A program made the position numbers and the translations under genes. From positions 2,046,001 through 2,110,000 of the forward strand of contig BSDZ01000003.1 in NCBI GenBank assembly GCA_030268105.1: a DNA stretch of 64,000 nt, written 5' to 3'. The notes under the pieces are model-generated. The model searched no databases. It saw only the letters and a list, made by a program, of their open reading frames with translations, and had not been told where the DNA came from. This document shows, one piece after another, positions 20,725-32,204 of this stretch. Numbering within the stretch: the stretch's first letter is position 1; the number at the start of each line of letters is the position of its first letter. The stretch comes from Volvox africanus (taxonomy: Eukaryota > Chlorophyta > Chlorophyceae > Chlamydomonadales > Volvocaceae).

Positions 20725-23567
20725 CGGACAAGCGATACATGAAACGTGGGGTGAATGGTCATATCAGCGGGCAATGCAAGCTCCACAGCCACATTCCCAA
20801 CCATGCGCACGACAGGATACGGAGCAATCCAGCGGGGTAAGAGTTTTCGGGATCCGTCGGCCAAGGTACGCAAGTTCTTGGTGCTTAGCAACACGAGTTG
20901 CCCTTCCAAAAACGTCACATCCTGCTTGGATTTGTTGTAGTACCCCGTCGTTCATTGCTGCGCCGCGTCCAAACACGCCTTCGCGTCTGTGATACGGGAC
21001 ATAAAAGACTTGGCAAAGATCTTAGCAGCAGGCACGTTCACCTCCAACTCACGCCACACGGGTAGCGCGGGATGAAATCCGTAGTTGAGAAAGAACGGAC
21101 TTTTGCCTGTAGAGCGGTTAACAGCGTTGTTAAGCGCAAATTCTGCCGCAGTCAAATATGTATCCCAAACGAGTGGTGTGCGACCAGCATAATTGCGCAA
21201 CATATCACCCAACGTGCGGTTTGTGCGTTCGGTTTGACCATCAGTCTGCGGGTGGTACGCCGTGCTCAGGTTGACGCGCATGCCAACTAGCTTGCAGAGT
21301 GCTTCCCAAAACTTAGACTGAACTGCCCACCGTGGTCCGAGATCACGTTTTTGGGAACACCGTGTAACCAAACCACATTGTCGAAAAACAATCGTGCCGT
21401 TTGCTTGGAAATATTCAGTTTACCAGAAATGTACTCCCAGGTGCAGTCGAACCTAGCTAGGTATTCCATCCACCTAGCCTGACGGCGATTTAACGTCAGA
21501 ATGCTTTGCAAAAACGTTAGGGGCTTATGGTCAGTCTTTAAAGTAAATGGGCGTCCCTCAAGGTAACAGCACCATTCCTTTAAAGCATGCAGCACTGCCA
21601 GAAGCTCCTGTTCCCCGGTGGTGTAGCGAATCTCCGCACCAGAAAACTTCTTACTCGTGAAGGCAATCGGTCGCCCTTCCTGTAACAATACAGCGCCGCT
21701 TCCAAATACTGAGGCATCAGACACCACCTCAACACGAAACGGCAACGAGTAATCAGGGAATGCAAGGGTGACATCTTTAGCAACGGTTCGCTTGAACTCT
21801 TTGAATGCCTGCTGGCATTGTGACGTCCACAACTCGAGCGAAATGAAAAGGCCTTTGCGAGTTAAGTTAGTAAGCGGGGCCGCAATGATGGAATATTTTT
21901 CAATGAACTTTCAGAAATAATTGGTCAAGCCAAGGAACTTACGCAGCTCCGTGAGGTTCTGAGGCGCAGGCCAATCGCGAACCACGGCGACCTTCAGCGG
22001 GTCCATCTTCACACCGGTGGCCGACACAATGTGGCCCAAATATTCCACCTGAGGCTGCGCCCAAAAGCATTTGGCGTGTTTAGCAAACAATTGCTCCCGC
22101 CTCATAACGTCAAGCACGAGCCAAAGATGCTCCAAGTGCTCCTCGCGCGTCTTAGAATAAACCAAGATGTCATCCAGGTAGCAAACAATGAACCTGTCGA
22201 TAAACGGCCTAAACATGCGGTCCATGACCGCCTGAAACGTCGCAGGGGCATTAGTCAACCCAAACGAGAGGACCGTATACTCGAAGTGACCGAAGGGAGT
22301 CCGAAAAGCGGTTTTCGGAATATCAGAGGCAGCGATGCGGATCTGATTGTAGCCCTGTTGCAAGTCAATAGAGGAAAAATAAGCCGAACCCTTCAGCTTA
22401 TCCAACAGGTCGTCAACGCGTGGCAAAGGGTAGCGATTTTTCACTGTGCTCGCATTCAACGCCCGATAATCAATGCACATGCGCAAGGTCCCATCCTTCT
22501 TACCGACAAACAAAATCGGTGCAGAATACGGGGATGTGCTGGGGCGTATCATACCCTTCGCGAGCAAATCCGTCACCTGGCGCTTCACCTCATCCAGCTC
22601 CAATGGACTCAACCTGTACATTGGCCGGGCCACAGGCTGCGCTCCAGGCATGAGAGGGATTGTGTGATCAACAGGACGCATAGATGGCAGCCCAGGGATA
22701 TCTTTGAAGACGTCCTCATACTGCTACAGTAGGGCCTCAACCTCAGGATCCACAGAAGTCTGTGCGGTGGTGGCACTGCAGCCCACCCGTGGCCTCAAAA
22801 GCAGTCCGTGGGCACCCTTCCGTAACATACGGACGGCTTCCTTACACCCGACTAGCTCCGGTTCGTTTCACGCGGCCATTGCGGTCACGGCGAAGTTAAC
22901 CATAGGCACCGCCTCAGCTTTGCCCCCCTCTGGTGTGACATGTTCGAACGACAGGAAAGGTACCTTACTCGACAGAGTACCCTTGCACATATGCAGGGTT
23001 GCGGTCTCCATGTCGATGCGCGCACGGTACTGTCATAATGTCGAAGACCCCATTATGTACGGTGCAGTCTCTGCTAAGCCCTGCAGCACGTACGGCCAGG
23101 TCACAACATGCAAAGGGCCTATCGATAGGCTAAGGGTGATCCTGCCCACGATGGGATGCTTACCCCCGTCGGCAAGGGTAACCTGTGGACAATCAGACGA
23201 CTCTGGGGTCAACCCCAGCGCATTCACCTCTGCGACAGAGATGAAGTCGTCGCTGGAACCGGTGTCAACGAGTGCCTTCAGAGTACGGCCATTCAAACCG
23301 ATCTGAACCACCAGGACACGGTTATCTATGAGCGACTGCCCAGCAGATAACGTCAGTGCACTCAGGGCGGGTTCTAAACTTTCAGAACCCTCATCAGGAG
23401 CTTCGTACCAAACGTCAACCGAGTAGAATGTCCCTGGCCACGGAGCCAGCATACCCTCCCGATCCAGACCGTTAAACAAAACGGTGCCCGGCTCGAACCG
23501 GTGGACACACCGCATACCCCTTAACGATGCCTCTGCCTTGCGCCGACAGAAAGCAGGGAGTAATACA
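20725..23567 (-). pseudogene. pol: pol of the old family A element (PR, RT, RH, IN remnants)
   Basis: Collinear with the intact family A pol. Reading leftwards: protease at 23033-23593 with DTGSSDDF (catalytic Asp kept), RT open at 21911-22681 with YLDD near 22175, RNase H at 21420-21830, integrase core at 20952-21371, C-terminal part at 20725-20918. About 0.6 kb between the end of RNase H and the integrase catalytic core is missing near 21405-21415, joining LNIS directly to KQTARLFF. Stops occur near 22725 and elsewhere. The B-III element starting at 23568 interrupts it; its N-terminus continues at 38530-38807. Confidence 0.88.
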
Positions 23568-24381
23568 TGCTGTATCCTTCCTTCTTCAATCATACATTAG
23601 ATCTGCACGTCTGGATGTTAGCTGAGTGCGTACCAAGCTTACGAACAGCAAGGCAATCCAATACTAATAGTAGACAGCAGAAGACTCAACAATGAGGAAA
23701 GATTCAACTTACAATGTTCTTCAATTACAAATCTGTAGTCTGCCTTCAGACCCCGCGGGCAATGTTCATCACTCGGCTGCAGATGGAGTGCTAGAATAGC
23801 TCAGGCCGAATATAAATGATTATATCGTATGTATGCGTATCAGATAGAGTTAAGTACTTAGGGTTTTAACCCTAAGTACTTAGTCCAAAGTAGCATCAAG
23901 CCGACTTCGGACTCTAGGCGGCCGTCCTCGCACCTATCACGTCGCGATACCGATGTGCAGTACAGGTCTCACAGGATTACGATCTCAACTGTGAGTACCT
24001 TCGTAGCATCATTCTAAATACCGCGTAAACCGTGATATTAATGGATGCAACGCATGCAATATGCAAAGGTCCGGTTGGGTCGGCAACCATCGTGATCGTT
24101 GCATTCTCACATACGCGTATATTTTATGAAGTAGATGAGATAATAATATTTAAAGTATTATTACGTGATATAAAATGCCAATGGATAGATCGCGCATTAA
24201 TTATTGATATTGAGTCAAACATGTTGACCGACAGCGCGACATCGTAGGTGATAATGCAGCATGCCTGATTAGCTAGGTATACTCGAGTATATCATGCTAA
24301 TATGCTTGTATCATGCTTCACAATGCTTAAATGCGTTGCGGTCTTCATTGGTGCAAACGGTGATCGAACCCGCGTACAACA
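23568..24381 (-). repeat. 3' LTR of the B-III element
   Basis: 814 bp; first bases TGCTGTATCC (one change from TGTTGTATCC), end GCGTACAACA. It carries an unusual 30-bp inverted repeat at 23852-23881. Confidence 0.9.
23852..23881. repeat. 30-bp near-perfect palindrome in the LTR
   Basis: Arms AAGTACTTAGGGTT and AACCCTAAGTACTT with a two-base centre. Other family B LTRs have a shorter AAGTAC...GTACTT arm pair here, so this copy has gained about 12 bp. Confidence 0.85.
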
Positions 24382-24440
24382 ACTATCCCCTCTCCCGTAT
24401 GCAGCGTCCTCGCTGCATCAGACAGCATCGACTGCAAAGA

Positions 24441-25556
24441 TCATTGGGTTTGCGTGGCACGTAGGCGAGCTTCCTCCAACAGGAGCTTCATTTCCGGCGA
24501 GAAATTACGCAGCGGCTACCATGAATTATGCTCGCTAGGATAACCAGTCCACTTGACCAGATATTCGTGCACCTTTCACTTCCGTTGTTGTCGACCAATG
24601 CGACGAACCCGATAATCCAGTATTCGTTCCACATCATACACTTTTTGCTTGCCTGCGATCCAGGTCTCGGGACCGGGATCCATTACTGCAGGGGCATCCG
24701 TGTCGTTTGTAACGGGTGCTGTGCCGCGATAAGGGCGGATGAGAGACATATGAAATGTGGGATGGATATTCATGTCAGAAGGTAGGGATATTTCCACAGC
24801 TACATTCCCTACCATGCGAATAACGGGATATGGACCGATCCAGCCAGGTAACAATTTACAGGAACCATTGGCAAGCGAACGCAAGTTGTTGGTGCTCAAT
24901 AATACCATTTGTCCCACCAAAAATGTTACTTCTCGTTTGGAATTATTATAATAGTCCGTTGTCCGTTGTTGTGCCGCGTCCAAGCATGCCTTCGCGTCTG
25001 TCATGCGGGATAGGAACGACTTGGCAAAGGTTTTAGCCGCAGGGATATTTATCTCCAACTCTCGCCACAGCGCAGGATGGAATCCATAATTCAGAAAGAA
25101 AGGGCTTTGACCTGTTGAGCGGTTAACAGCGTTGTTAAGCGCGAATTCTGCCGAAGTCAGAAATGTATCCCAAACAGAGGGTGTGCATCCCGCGAAATTC
25201 CTCAACATGTCGCCCAGTGTGTGATTTGTGCGTTCGGTTTGCCCATCGGATTGTGGATGATATGCTGTGCTCAAATGAACGCGCATACCGACGAGCTTAC
25301 GTAGCGCTTCCCAAAACTTAGACGTGAATTGACCGCCACGATCGGATATCACATTTTTAGGAACGCCGTGTAATCGGACCACATTATCAAAAAATAATCG
25401 TGCTGTTTGCTCAGCGGTGCAAGACGAGGTGCAGGGGGCTAAGTGAACCATCTTGGTCAAGCGATCGACCATAACGAACACCGAGTCGTATCCCCCCTCA
25501 GTTTTGGGCAGCGCGACTACGAAGTCCATCGAAACACTTTCCCAAGGGGCATCTGG
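24441..25556 (-). pseudogene. pol: pol 3' part of the B-III element (IN and chromodomain)
   Basis: Continuation of the pol gene whose 5' part is at 33029-35969. From 25556 leftwards it gives the integrase from [12 protein letters not shown] through the DD35E core (ISDRGGQF, then TDGQTERTN) and the C-terminal domain with [14 protein letters not shown] near 24571 cuts it just before the chromodomain VHEYLVKW, which remains readable to 24441. The upstream edge is the exact insertion point of the family A element. Confidence 0.87.
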
Positions 25557-26380
25557 TGTTGTGCTACGGTTAGTTTCCCGCCGATGTGTAGGTCGATGTG
25601 ATCCTACAAGGCGAAGTGCTATTGTGATGAACACATTGCATATGAATGAATCTGCATGATATAAATGTATTCGTGTACTTTTATATATGCATTTGGCATG
25701 TTGTCATTATCCATCGCAACATCGCATCATGGCAAATCCGCCTAGCATGCATAAAAGCCCGAAGCATTGAAGTGCGCATTATGCTCGTGCTACGAAACGA
25801 TAAGTAATATTATCTGATATAATATTACTTCATTACGGCATACGTTGAGAGCACCGCACTCGTCACGACACATGCCCTGCATCCGGATATCGTTATCCGG
25901 ACCCTTGCATCATGCAAATGCCGGAAAGGCTTATACGTTGTTATGCGTAGACATCGCCTATACGCAGTAGGGTTGTCACATCTAGGATCGGCCTCCTGAT
26001 GTGAATCGTACGGCATTGCGATGCTGCGAGTATAACAGATGCGAGGACGGCTAAGCAAAATAAGACATTCGATACCGGCGAACACTCGTGTGTTCTATAT
26101 TACTATTGCTATACGCTATTCTACTTAGCCCGAGCTAAGCCTGAACTTCGCTAATCACTGCCGCGTGATGATTGCTTGCTTCAGGCGCTGACGGCGATTT
26201 CGTCCATTGCATCGTTCCGATCTGTAAGACTGTAAGTTATATCTCTCTTCGTCTTGAAGTCTTCCGCTGTCTCTGTTTGCTCTCGCTTGCCTTGCTGTAC
26301 TTGCAAGTGCTCGCGCATCGGTGTCGAAAGTCTCCAGACGTGCAGATACTTATGAGCAAACGCGAACGAGAGGTACAACA
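25557..26380 (+). repeat. 5' LTR of the intact family A element
   Basis: 824 bp, TGTTGTGCTACGG to GGTACAACA. It contains inverted repeats such as CCGGATATCGTTATCCGG and GAACACTCGTGTGTTC. Confidence 0.95.
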
Positions 26381-26383
26381 AAT

Positions 26384-26400
26384 TGGTATCGAGACCAGGT
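26384..26400 (+). promoter_or_regulatory. Primer-binding site, initiator tRNA-Met type
   Basis: TGGTATCGAGACCAGGT starts three bases inside the LTR. Its complement gives a tRNA 3' end with CCA, discriminator A, a 7-nt acceptor strand TCTCGAT implying A1:U72, and a T-stem strand CCTGG. The A1:U72 pair is a mark of eukaryotic initiator tRNA-Met; the assignment is an inference from that. Confidence 0.75.
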
Positions 26401-26847
26401 TCGTTGCCTAACTGTCTCTCTTTGTCTAATCGGAAGTAGGCACTTTCTATGGCGAGTTCCAGCGACGAACCACGAGGACCGCTAGATACTTTTGCCGAAG
26501 ACCTAGGCCGCGCCGTTTTGGACGCCGCCGCTTCCGGTTTGTAATTGTTTAATTGCTTTTGCTTAGATTGCTGCACTTGTTGTGTAAGTGTATGCTCTGA
26601 GTCGCAGGTAATCTCAGTGCACCGGCATTGCTTGCCGCGGCGACTGAGACCGGCTTTCGTCCGGACCAGTTGGCGACTCTCATCGCCCAAACTACGGAGA
26701 TCAGGACTCAGCTGGGCAAGTACTTGCTGAGTTTACTGAATCTTCTCAAGAGTACTGTCGGTAGGCTCACCGAATCGCTTTGTACTCTTGCCTTTGCGAT
26801 AGAAGTCGGCTTCTATTACGCAAACCTAGGGTATCGTTTCGTGCTCC
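26401..26847 (+). other. Leader of the intact family A element
   Basis: About 450 bases between primer site and gag, without a convincing coding frame. The same leader in reverse is found at 56702-57088. Confidence 0.7.
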
Positions 26848-28083
26848 ATGTCCGCGGAACACGACGATACGCCGCACACTAGCCTAGCTAGCCAACCCGA
26901 TTTTGTTGTGGCTGCTAGAGCACCGGATAGAGGTCTTGAGACTGTTGGCGCGCGAGCCACTCAAGAGCCCCTTTTCCTTCAGACCCCTGCTCACTTAATT
27001 GTGCCGCATTCAGCAGTGAACACGAATATGGACAACACTGCTGGACCAAGGGTTCTGCCATTACCTCAAGCTCGAGGGCATGATGACATCCCTGAGGTGA
27101 TGAGATTGTCGATTCCCGTTCCTAGGCTCAATATTTCGCTGACCGACAAGACACCAGGGCATAGCATAGCCGATGCAACTCGTGCGTACGTGCGTGACGC
27201 TAAAAAGTATCTCCAGGCTGTTCATGGTGGCGATAATGACGGTATCAGGTGTCTCTTCGTTGGTAACACCCTCGAGGGCTCAGCGAAGGACTGGTATCGC
27301 AATTGGACCAACGCCCGGGGCAACTATACTTTCGACGAGTTGGTCGCCGCTTTGCTCGCACGGTTCGCTACTGAGGTGCAAGCACGTGATGTGGAGGCTC
27401 GTAAGGTTTTGGCAGCCGGTAGCTACCACATGCGTCGGGGTGAAAATGTACCTGCGTACCAGTCACGCTTCGAAGCACTTGTGACTCCCATTGCTGACCT
27501 CACTGAATCCGAGCGTGTCTTTTGGTTTAGGCGAGGCCTGACGAAACTTTTGGCTAAATGGTGCGCTACTGACTTGGTTGGAGCGCAGATCAAGTCGTAT
27601 GATGCTTTGGTCGCTTTTGCTAAGGGCACGGAGATACGACTCCTTGCCGGTGAGGAAGAAGTCAAGTCTGCCCCTCGTGCAAATGCCGTGCAAGTGCAGG
27701 ATCCGCTTGGGGAAGCTGTAGCTCTTGACCAGGACTTCGGAGCGACCCGCCCCACGCCTACTGCCGCGACGCGACGCAGCAACCGGCAACGCCAGGCGCA
27801 CGGGGGCGCTAGCTCGGGTGTCCGTGGGTCAGGAGGAGCAGGTCCGAGCTCGGACCCGGCTAAAAACAGGAAGCGTGGTGGTGTGCCGTCGACGGCAGCC
27901 GCACAGCGTTCCGACCCCAATGCGAAGCGGACTCGCACGGACGACACGTATATGCCAAAATGGAATTGCAATCGTTCCGAATTCGAGCGTCGGAAATTGG
28001 CCAACGTTTGTCTACGGTGTGCGGAGAGCCATTCCACGAAGGATTGCCCTCTAATGCCGCCGTTTGTACCTCAGCCGAAATAG
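26848..28083 (+). CDS. gag: Gag polyprotein (capsid, nucleocapsid) of the intact family A element
   Basis: 411 residues from the ATG at 26848 (MSAEHDDTPH), a start matched by the B-III Gag. Residues of about 105-260 form the retrotransposon Gag core (YVRDAKKYLQAVHGGDND, LFVGNTLEGSAKDWY, VFWFRRGL). Residues of about 305-370 are low-complexity and rich in Gly, Ser, Arg and Pro, as in nucleocapsid RNA-binding tails. The knuckle CLRCAESHSTKDC at about 388-400 is CX2CX3HX4C, one residue shorter than the classic CX2CX4HX4C. Gag builds the cytoplasmic particle and packs the element RNA. The gene ends with AAA TAG GGG, and pol follows in the same frame. Confidence 0.93.
   Translation: MSAEHDDTPHTSLASQPDFVVAARAPDRGLETVGARATQEPLFLQTPAHLIVPHSAVNTNMDNTAGPRVLPLPQARGHDDIPEVMRLSIPVPRLNISLTDKTPGHSIADATRAYVRDAKKYLQAVHGGDNDGIRCLFVGNTLEGSAKDWYRNWTNARGNYTFDELVAALLARFATEVQARDVEARKVLAAGSYHMRRGENVPAYQSRFEALVTPIADLTESERVFWFRRGLTKLLAKWCATDLVGAQIKSYDALVAFAKGTEIRLLAGEEEVKSAPRANAVQVQDPLGEAVALDQDFGATRPTPTAATRRSNRQRQAHGGASSGVRGSGGAGPSSDPAKNRKRGGVPSTAAAQRSDPNAKRTRTDDTYMPKWNCNRSEFERRKLANVCLRCAESHSTKDCPLMPPFVPQPK
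28081..28083 (+). promoter_or_regulatory. In-frame TAG between gag and pol, probable readthrough site
   Basis: The codon series after TAG is open and continues into pol without a nearby ATG. The same TAG at the same place occurs at 3051-3053, 17782-17784, 35970-35972 and 43721-43723 (all minus). Gammaretroviruses make Gag-Pol by reading through a UAG followed by G; here UAG GGG fits that pattern. Confidence 0.75.
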
Positions 28084-31000
28084 GGGCTTGCCCGGGTTCC
28101 TGCGGAGGGGGCACCACCTGGGATTTCTGAACTAACGCGTGGTCGGTGGTCATCCTTACGGCCAGCCGTTAAGGCATTGTTGCCTTGTGTACTTGGACAC
28201 ATCGAGCGAGTCATTGCGCGACGCATCACGCTTGACGGACGCACGGGACTTCTCTGCTTCGATCCGTTGTGTAATTTGTTTACACCTCGCCGTCCCCTGT
28301 CGTCTATCGATCTGTCTAACCACGTGGTTTTGTTCATCCCCTCATCTCTGCGTGAGATGTCGGAACAGTTGGCCATATACAGGAGATGTAGGCGTCAATA
28401 TCCAGGCACCGCCGCATGTGTTTTACTCCCCGCTTTCTGTCGGCGCAAGGCAGAGGCATCGTTAAGGGGTATGCGGCATGTCCACCGGTTCGAGCCGGGC
28501 ACCGTTTTGTTTAATGGTGTGGATCGGGAGGGTACGCTGGCTCCGTGGCCAAGCACATCCTACTCGGTTGACGTTTGGTACGAAGCTCCTGACGGGGGTG
28601 CCGTAGGTTACGGACCCGCCCTAAGTGCACTGACGTTGTCTGCTGGGCAGTCGCTCGTAGATAACCGTGTCCCTGTGGTTCAGATCGGTTTGAATGGCCG
28701 TACTCTGAAGGCACTTGTTGACACCGGTGCCAGCGACGACTTCATCTCTGTCGCAGAGGTGAATACGCTGGGGTTGTCCCCAGAGTCGTCTGATTGTCCA
28801 CAGGTTACCCTTGCTGACGGGGGTAAGCATCCCATCGTGGGCAGGATTACCCTTAGCCTATCGATAGGCCCTTTAGGTGTTGTGACCCGGCCGTACATGC
28901 TGCAGGGCTTAGCAGAGACTGCACCGTACATAATGGGGTCGTCGACATTACGGCAGTACCGCGCGCGCATCGACATGGAGACCGCAACCCTGCATATGTG
29001 CAAGGGTACTCTGTCGATTAAGGTACCTTTCCTGTCGTTCGAACATGTCACACCAAAGGAGGGCGAAACTGAGGCGGTGCCTATGGTTAATTTCGCTGTG
29101 ACCGCAATGGCCGCACGAATCGAACCAGAGCTAGTCGGGCGTAAGGAGGCCGTCCGTTTGTTACGGAAGGGTGCCCACGGACTGCTTTCAAGGCCGCGGG
29201 TGAGCTGTTGTGTCACCACCGCGCAGATTTCTGCGGATCCTGAGGTTGAGGCCCTACTGTCGCAGTATGAGGACGTCTTTAAAGATATCCCTGGCCTACC
29301 ACCTATGCGTCCTGTTGATCACACAATCCCTCTCGTGCCTGGAGCGCAGCCTACAGCCCGGCCAATGTACAGGTTGAGTCCATTGGAGCTGGATGAGGTG
29401 AAGCGCCAGGTGACGGATTTGCTCGCGAAGGGTATGATACGCCCCAGCACATCCCCGTATTCTGCACCGATTTTGTTTGTCGGTAAGAAGGATGGGACCT
29501 TGCGCATGTGCATTGATTACCGGGGGTTAAATGCGAATACGGTGAAGAATCGCTACCCTTTGCCACGCGTTGACGACCTGTTGGATAAGCTGAAGGGCTT
29601 GGCTTATTTTTCCTCAATTGACTTACAACAGGGCTACAATCAGATTCGCATCGCTGCCTCTGATATCCCGAAAACCGCTTTTCGGACGCCCTTCGGTCAC
29701 TTTGAGTATACGGTCCTCTCGTTTGGTTTGACTAATGCCCCTGCGACGTTTCAGGCGGTTATGGACCGAATGTTTAGGCCGTTTATCGACAGGTTCGTTG
29801 TTTGCTACCTGGATGACATCTTGGTATATTCTAAGACGCGCGAGGAGCACTTGGAGCATCTTTGGCTCGTGCTCGACGTTATGAGGCGGGAGCAATTGTT
29901 TGCTAAACGCGCCAAATGCTTTTGGGCGCAGCCTCAGGTGGAATATTTGGGCCACATTGTGTCGGCCACCGGTGTGAAGATGGACCCGCGGAAGGTCGCC
30001 GTGGTTCGCGATTGGCCCGCGCCTCAGAACCTCACGGAGCTGCGTAAGTTCCTTGGCTTGACCAATTATTTCCGAAAGTTCATTGAAAAATATTCCATCA
30101 TTGCGGCCCCGCTTACTAACTTAACTCGCAAAGGCGTTTTCGTTTCGCTTGAGTCGTGGACGTCGCAATGCCAGCGGGCATTCGAAGAGCTCAAACGAAT
30201 CGTTGCCGAAGATGTCACCCTTGCATTCCCTGATTACTCGTTGCCATTTCGTGTTGAGGTAGTGTCTGATGCCTCAATATTTGGAAGCGGCGCTGTATTG
30301 TTACAGGAAGGGCGACCGATCGCCTTCACGAGTAAGAAGTTTTCTGGTGCGGAGATTCGCTACACCACCGGGGAACAGGAGCTTCTGGCAGTGCTGCATG
30401 CTTTAAAGGAATGGCGCTGTTACCTCGAGGGACGCCCGTTTACTTTAAAGACTGACCATAAGCCCCTAACGTTTTTGCAAAGCGTTCCGACGTTGAACCG
30501 CCGTCAGGCTAGGTGGATGGAATACCTAGCTAGGTTCGACTGCACCTGGGAGTATATTTCTGGTAAATTGAATATTGCCGATGCTCTCAGTCGACATCCG
30601 TCGCTACACGCTGCAATTTTGGCAGCGCCCGTCGTGCGGCCGCGTAGCGAGGAGGTACCGATCGCGACGGACCTCGCGGAGCGGTTGAAGGTTGCCTACA
30701 ACGCAGACGCCTGGTTCGCGGACCCGGCTAATGTAGAAAACCTTCGCAAGCAGAATGGCCTTTGGCTACGGACGGAGGGTGCAGCTACGCAAATCGTTGT
30801 TCCGAATGACGACGCGCTACGCTACGACATCCTTGCACGGTTCCACGAGGACCCATTAGCAGGACACCCTGGTAGCAAGCGATTGATCGACTTGGTGCAA
30901 CGTTCCTTTTGGTGGCCTCGTTTGGCTAAGGATGCGGCGAACTTCGTCCAGACATGCAGTCTGTGCCAGCGCAATAAGGCTTTGTCCGGTAAGGGCCATG

Positions 31001-32145
31001 GGTTGTTGCAACCGTTGCCTGTCCCGGATGCGCCTTGGGAAAGTGTTTCCATGGACTTCGTAGTCACGCTGCCCAAAACTGAGGGGGGATACGATGCGGT
31101 GTTCGTAATGGTTGATCGTCTGACTAAGATGGTTCACCTAGCACCATGCACATCATCCTGCACGGCTGAGCAAACCGCACGTTTGTTTTTCGACAATGTG
31201 GTTCGGTTACACGGGGTTCCCAAAAATGTGATTTCGGACCGCGGTGGGCAGTTCACGTCTAAGTTTTGGGAAGCGCTCTGCAAACTAGTTGGCATGCGCG
31301 TCAACCTGAGCACGGCGTATCACCCGCAGACTGATGGTCAAACCGAACGCACAAGCCGCACGTTGGGTGATATGTTGCGCAATTATGCCGGTCGCACACC
31401 ACTCGTTTGGGATACATATTTGACTGCGGCAGAATTCGCGCTTAACAACGCCGTTAACCGCTCTACAGGCAAAAGTCCGTTCTTTCTTAAGTACAGGTTT
31501 CATCCCGCGCTACCCGTGTGGCGTGAGTTGGAAGTGAACGTGCCTGCTGCTAAACTTTTTGCCAAGTCTTTTATGTCCCGAATCACAGACGCGAAGTCGT
31601 GTTTGGACGCGGCGCAGCAACGAACGACGGAATACTACAACAAATCCAAGCAGGATGTGACGTTTTCAGAAGGGCAACTTGTGTTGCTAAGCACCAAGAA
31701 CTTGCGTTCCTTGGCTGACGGATCCCGAAAACTCTTACCTCGCTGGATTGGTCCGTATCCTGTCATGCGCATGGTTGGGAATGTGGCTGTGGAGCTTGCA
31801 TTGCCCGCTGATATGACCATTCACCCCACGTTTCACGTATCGCTTGTTCGTCCGTATCGTGGTACGGAACCCGTCCCTGAGCCTTCTAACGCCCCCGCAG
31901 CGATCGAACCAGTTCCCGAGACCTGGATCGCTGGTAAACAGAAGTTGTACGATGTGGAGCGGGTGTTAGATTATCGCGCACGTCGTGTGGGCCGACAGCG
32001 ACGTAAGCGGACAGTACACGAGTACTTGGTTAAGTGGACAGGGTATACCGACGAACACAACTCATGGGAACCGGCACGCAACTTCTCACAGGACATGAAG
32101 CCCCTGCTCGAAGAAGCCCGCAAACGTGCCACGCAAGCCCAATGA
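28084..32145 (+). CDS. pol: Pol polyprotein (PR-RT-RH-IN-chromodomain), expressed as Gag-Pol
   Basis: 1,353 codons open from just after the gag TAG; no ATG lies near the start, so a separate initiation is unlikely. Counting from 28084: aspartic protease DTGAS at 213-217; RT with YLDD at 575-578; RNase H with its first Asp in SDAS at about 729 and NIADALSR further on; integrase finger H921, H928, C958, C961; integrase catalytic D991, D1052, E1088 (35 residues between the last two); GKQK-type linker, then a chromodomain near 1310-1345 with EYLVKWTGY and SWEP. Chromodomains of such elements steer integration to heterochromatin, which suits the nested setting. All catalytic residues that I can check are present. 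PR would cut the polyprotein in the particle. Confidence 0.93.
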   Translation, partial: GLARVPAEGAPPGISELTRGRWSSLRPAVKALLPCVLGHIERVIARRITLDGRTGLLCFDPLCNLFTPRRPLSSIDLSNHVVLFIPSSLREMSEQLAIYRRCRRQYPGTAACVLLPAFCRRKAEASLRGMRHVHRFEPGTVLFNGVDREGTLAPWPSTSYSVDVWYEAPDGGAVGYGPALSALTLSAGQSLVDNRVPVVQIGLNGRTLKALVDTGASDDFISVAEVNTLGLSPESSDCPQVTLADGGKHPIVGRITLSLSIGPLGVVTRPYMLQGLAETAPYIMGSSTLRQYRARIDMETATLHMCKGTLSIKVPFLSFEHVTPKEGETEAVPMVNFAVTAMAARIEPELVGRKEAVRLLRKGAHGLLSRPRVSCCVTTAQISADPEVEALLSQYEDVFKDIPGLPPMRPVDHTIPLVPGAQPTARPMYRLSPLELDEVKRQVTDLLAKGMIRPSTSPYSAPILFVGKKDGTLRMCIDYRGLNANTVKNRYPLPRVDDLLDKLKGLAYFSSIDLQQGYNQIRIAASDIPKTAFRTPFGHFEYTVLSFGLTNAPATFQAVMDRMFRPFIDRFVVCYLDDILVYSKTREEHLEHLWLVLDVMRREQLFAKRAKCFWAQPQVEYLGHIVSATGVKMDPRKVAVVRDWPAPQNLTELRKFLGLTNYFRKFIEKYSIIAAPLTNLTRKGVFVSLESWTSQCQRAFEELKRIVAEDVTLAFPDYSLPFRVEVVSDASIFGSGAVLLQEGRPIAFTSKKFSGAEIRYTTGEQELLAVLHALKEWRCYLEGRPFTLKTDHKPLTFLQSVPTLNRRQARWMEYLARFDCTWEYISGKLNIADALSRHPSLHAAILAAPVVRPRSEEVPIATDLAERLKVAYNADAWFADPANVENLRKQNGLWLRTEGAATQIVVPNDDALRYDILARFHEDPLAGHPGSKRLIDLVQRSFWWPRLAKDAANFVQTCSLCQRNKALSGKGHGLLQPLPVPDAPWESVSMDFVVTLPKTEGGYDAVFVMVDRLTKMVHLAPCTSSCTAEQTARLFFDNVVRLHGVPKNVISDRGGQFTSKFWEALCKLVGMRVNLSTAYHPQTDGQTERTSRTLGDMLRNYAGRTPLVWDTYLTAAEFALNNAVNRSTGKSPFFLKYRFHPALPVWRELEVNVPAAKLFAKSFMSRITDAKSCLDAAQQRTTEYYNKSKQDVTFSEGQLVLLSTKNLRSLADGSRKLLPRWIGPYPVMRMVGNVAVELALPADMTIHPTFHVSLVRPYRGTEPVPEPSNAPAAIEPVPETWIAGKQKLYDVERVLDYRARRVGRQRRKRTVHEYLVKWTGYTDEHNSWEPARNFSQDMKPLLEEARKRATQAQ

Positions 32146-32167
32146 CCCCTGCAGTCGATGCTGTATG

Positions 32168-32187
32168 ATGCAGCGAGGACGCTGCAT
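32168..32187 (+). promoter_or_regulatory. Hairpin just before the polypurine tract
   Basis: Arms ATGCAGCG and CGCTGCAT around AGGA. The same hairpin, or a decayed form, stands before the polypurine tract in family B copies (for example near 55881-55899 and in complement near 38493-38515). Confidence 0.65.
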
Positions 32188-32189
32188 AC

Positions 32190-32200
32190 GGGAGGGGGGA
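32190..32200 (+). promoter_or_regulatory. Polypurine tract of the intact family A element
   Basis: GGGAGGGGGGA, four bases before the 3' LTR; the expected primer for plus-strand DNA. Confidence 0.88.
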
Positions 32201-32204
32201 TAAT

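Noticed and set aside
27423..28037. Long antisense open frame opposite family A gag
   Set aside because: It is the shadow of a GC-rich gag frame. No known domain, and no equivalent in the other gag copies.
28177..28260. A separate pol start codon at TTG 28177
   Set aside because: The frame is open and conserved further upstream to the gag TAG, there is no ATG near, and B-III and B-II show the same continuous frame, so readthrough explains it better.
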